Source: an uncultured Bacteroidales bacterium (GTDB lineage: Bacteria; Bacteroidota; Bacteroidia; Bacteroidales; Barnesiellaceae). From it: a stretch of 64,000 nt of DNA. Below, in pieces: positions 62,176 through 64,000 of this stretch. The notes beneath the pieces were generated by a model, which worked only from the letters and a program-made list of their open reading frames with translations, was not told the DNA's origin and searched no databases. Position 1 is the first letter of the stretch; every line of letters begins with the position of its first letter. The stretch lies in contig CASFYQ010000004.1 in the NCBI GenBank assembly GCA_949298955.1, positions 1 through 64,000 of the forward strand. The letters run 5' to 3'. A program made the translations under genes and the position numbers.

Positions 62176-63381
62176 ATGGAAGAAGACAAGGGAAATAAAT
62201 TTCAAATGCTTTTAGAGCGGTACAGATACTCTCTTTTTATTATCGCTATTGCTCTATTGGCCGGCGTTATTGGATTTATTTTTAATGTATGGGAGACTCA
62301 CGAGGGTTTCTTGTATGATCTGTTGACGACGATTATCAGCACTGCGATTGCTTTTTTTGTATTTACTCTTACCTATGAGTCTGTCACGAGAAAAACCTCC
62401 ACACAATCTATGGTCGATGAAATGAGGGGACTTTTTGAGGAGCAGCGAAGATTGGTGAGGAACGAATTTCGCGATGAGGTCGATGATAGTATCGTGAAAT
62501 CATTGGGTGCCGAGTTGGACATTATTCAAAAATATAGTTCTAATGAGGTTTTTGATGTCGTGAATAATTGCAGTGCGCGACTTTTGGGCCATGGGTTGGC
62601 CGAGAATATGCAAAACGTGTTGGCTTCGATATTGAATAATCCTTCGTATAGAGCTTCCATGCGCTATAATATTGATATTTATCCGAATGATACAGAGCGA
62701 TTTGAGGCATGCACCGATGCTAAGTTTTATATCTCTCAGACTTTGGAGTATAAGAAATATTTGAGGAAAGTAGATGGCGATGATAACAAGTTGGACGATA
62801 ATAACTTGAAACTGTCTTGTTTTTTCGCGTTCAATAAAAATCCTTTTTTGCAAAAAGAGCAAGAAGAAATTTTCTTTTTGAGAGAAGAGCTGTCGAGCCA
62901 TTCATTTATTAAGTCTTTGAATAAAGAGAATGCAATTCGCCTGTTTGATTATTGGGTCCAGTTTTTTTATGAGGGAGATTGGGTCGATTTGGCCGATATA
63001 GATTCTGTCGAGAAACAGCCAAGCGTGGAATTTGTGAGACAAACATGTGGGGGAAAGTATGCCGGCATTAAATTTGTTTCGAACATTCCCAAGCAAGTAT
63101 TGATAGAAGATGGTGAGTATATCTATTTTAGAGCAAGAATAAAATGCTCATATCCCACATCTCGTAGAGAATTTTATTTTAAAGTCCCCGAACTCACGTT
63201 ACAAGCCAATGTCTCTATTGAACTAAATTCTACTAACGATAGTCTTCATTTGGTTAGCTTTACCGACAACTATCATATTCAGCTGGATAAAAAATCAGAT
63301 TCAAGAGAGAGCTATAACTTTTGTTGTAACAGTAAGGATTCAATTTTATTACCCAATAATGGATTTACAGCAGTATGGTGA
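62176..63381 (+). CDS. AT-rich orphan two-TM membrane protein
   Basis: I do not recognise the family. The 401-residue protein has two N-terminal transmembrane segments (about residues 17-38 and 48-68), a short helical linker with coiled-coil character (STQSMVDEMRGLFEEQRRLVRNEFRDEV) and about 200 further cytosolic residues. The end is beta-rich (YIYFRARIKCSYPTSRREFYFKVPEL onward) and closes with LLPNNGFTAVW. Base composition is clearly lower in GC than der before it, so recent acquisition is likely. The layout (two-TM anchor plus sensory or effector body) resembles membrane effectors of defence systems, but that is inference. It overlaps the next gene by 7 bases. Confidence 0.65.
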   Translation: MEEDKGNKFQMLLERYRYSLFIIAIALLAGVIGFIFNVWETHEGFLYDLLTTIISTAIAFFVFTLTYESVTRKTSTQSMVDEMRGLFEEQRRLVRNEFRDEVDDSIVKSLGAELDIIQKYSSNEVFDVVNNCSARLLGHGLAENMQNVLASILNNPSYRASMRYNIDIYPNDTERFEACTDAKFYISQTLEYKKYLRKVDGDDNKLDDNNLKLSCFFAFNKNPFLQKEQEEIFFLREELSSHSFIKSLNKENAIRLFDYWVQFFYEGDWVDLADIDSVEKQPSVEFVRQTCGGKYAGIKFVSNIPKQVLIEDGEYIYFRARIKCSYPTSRREFYFKVPELTLQANVSIELNSTNDSLHLVSFTDNYHIQLDKKSDSRESYNFCCNSKDSILLPNNGFTAVW

Positions 63382-63998
63382 TAGATTATGAAGGGTGTTT
63401 CAGGCAGGCGGGGTTGATTGATGTCCAAACGGTCATTCCCGAGGTAGTTGTCGATTTGAAATATGCAACGACCGATAATTTTATGGGGAAGGTGCTGTAT
63501 CTCGGATTGAAGAAAGCCTATTTGTTGCCGCACATGGCCGAACGGCTGAAACGTGTGCAGGCCCGGTTGGAAGATTTGAAGCCCGGCCATAAACTGGTAA
63601 TTTACGATGCCGCCCGTCCATTGAGTATTCAGCGAGAGATGTTTGACCGGGTGAAGGGTACTCCGCAAGAGCAGTATGTGGCCAATCCTTATATCGAAGG
63701 GAATGAAGGTGGATTTCATAACTATGGTATGGCCGTCGACTTGTCGATACTCGATGCCGATAACAAGCCGTTGGATATGGGTACCCCGTTCGATTTCTTC
63801 GGAGAAGAAGCCCATACCACGAATGACAAGCTGCTGTTGGAGTCTGGGCGAATCGGTGAAATGGCATATCGCAACCGCCAATTTTTATATGCCGTCATGC
63901 AGGAGCAGGAGTTGTATCCGCTTCCCAACGAATGGTGGCACTATCAACATTTTATGGAAGAGCCCGATAAGAAAAAGTTCAAAATATTAGATTTCTGA
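63375..63998 (+). CDS. D-Ala-D-Ala dipeptidase (VanX/DdpX-like, M15D)
   Basis: A zinc dipeptidase that hydrolyses D-Ala-D-Ala. The zinc ligands are visible as H and D in GGFHNYGMAVDLS near residue 112 and H in PNEWWHYQHF near residue 184, where the catalytic Glu of EWWH is also intact. DLKYATTDNFMG and YDAARPLSIQ are conserved. Length 207. It lacks a signal peptide, so it probably recycles wall dipeptides in the cytosol. No vanHA genes are adjacent, so glycopeptide resistance should not be inferred. The start overlaps the previous gene by 7 bases; GTG one codon later is an alternative. Confidence 0.9.
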   Translation: MVIDYEGCFRQAGLIDVQTVIPEVVVDLKYATTDNFMGKVLYLGLKKAYLLPHMAERLKRVQARLEDLKPGHKLVIYDAARPLSIQREMFDRVKGTPQEQYVANPYIEGNEGGFHNYGMAVDLSILDADNKPLDMGTPFDFFGEEAHTTNDKLLLESGRIGEMAYRNRQFLYAVMQEQELYPLPNEWWHYQHFMEEPDKKKFKILDF

Positions 63999-64000
63999 TG

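Noticed and set aside
63375..63998. Glycopeptide-resistance locus suggested by the VanX-like gene
   Set aside because: No vanH, vanA-type ligase or two-component genes nearby; such dipeptidases are common wall-recycling enzymes.

Overview
This window is chromosomal DNA from a Bacteroidales bacterium. The main evidence is gene content and order: a dcw cell-wall/division cluster without murF, the glsB-glsA glycine-lipid pair beside it, a DUF177-rpmF-fabH-era-der block, a viroplasmin-type RNase HI, and a fused gamma-alpha 2-oxoacid:ferredoxin oxidoreductase. Bacteroidetes-type promoters (-7 element TAnnTTTG) recur in front of many genes. The core genes are fairly GC-rich; a genus cannot be named with confidence, although a Barnesiella/Coprobacter/Muribaculaceae-like relative would fit.

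Region 1 (1-5.9 kb) is an AT-rich accessory block read leftward. It is a tight five-gene unit: an Xre-type regulator, a DUF1848 protein with a C-terminal radical-SAM-like cysteine cluster, a compact SF1 (UvrD/Rep-like) helicase, a 561-residue protein of unknown family, and a 504-residue protein ending in a class I SAM methyltransferase domain. The last four genes are 1-3 bases apart. I regard this as the best candidate for an undescribed system, probably nucleic-acid modification, repair or phage defence. Region 2 (6-13.5 kb) carries housekeeping and envelope genes: DUF2795, a PduO-type adenosyltransferase, a LOG-family protein, an M16 peptidase, DusB, a DUF2807 protein, a WG-repeat protein and glsB-glsA.

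Region 3 (13.7-28.4 kb) is the dcw cluster rsmH-ftsL-ftsI-murE-mraY-murD-ftsW-murG-murC-ftsQ-ftsA-ftsZ, with many overlapping or nearly touching genes. It supplies lipid II synthesis and the divisome, and MurE carries the meso-DAP motif. Region 4 (28.4-44.1 kb) holds metabolic and information genes: a YqeY-like protein, serS, RNase HI, aroK, an alanine dehydrogenase-like protein, korA-korB, purN, mrp, trmB, gap, mscL and panB. Inside it lies a small regulatory island (39.4-41.3 kb) with a LexA/CI-like S24 repressor, two GGTA-N4-TACC operators, and a divergent orphan gene whose leader contains an 18-bp inverted repeat.

Region 5 (44.3-57.6 kb) has a tRNA-Ser(UGA), a 5'-truncated HAD phosphatase remnant, a secreted GH2 beta-mannosidase and a divergent tetR. 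These are followed by a nine-gene same-strand cluster (two lipoproteins, two membrane proteins, a helical-repeat protein, two ankyrin proteins, two DUF1266 paralogues) and a histidine kinase. The cluster starts behind a 44-bp perfect palindrome whose core recurs, imperfectly, on the other side of the promoter, so it probably forms a TetR-controlled regulon. Region 6 (57.8-64 kb) returns to core genes (DUF177, rpmF, fabH, era, der), then an AT-rich two-TM orphan gene overlapping a VanX-like D-Ala-D-Ala dipeptidase at the window edge.
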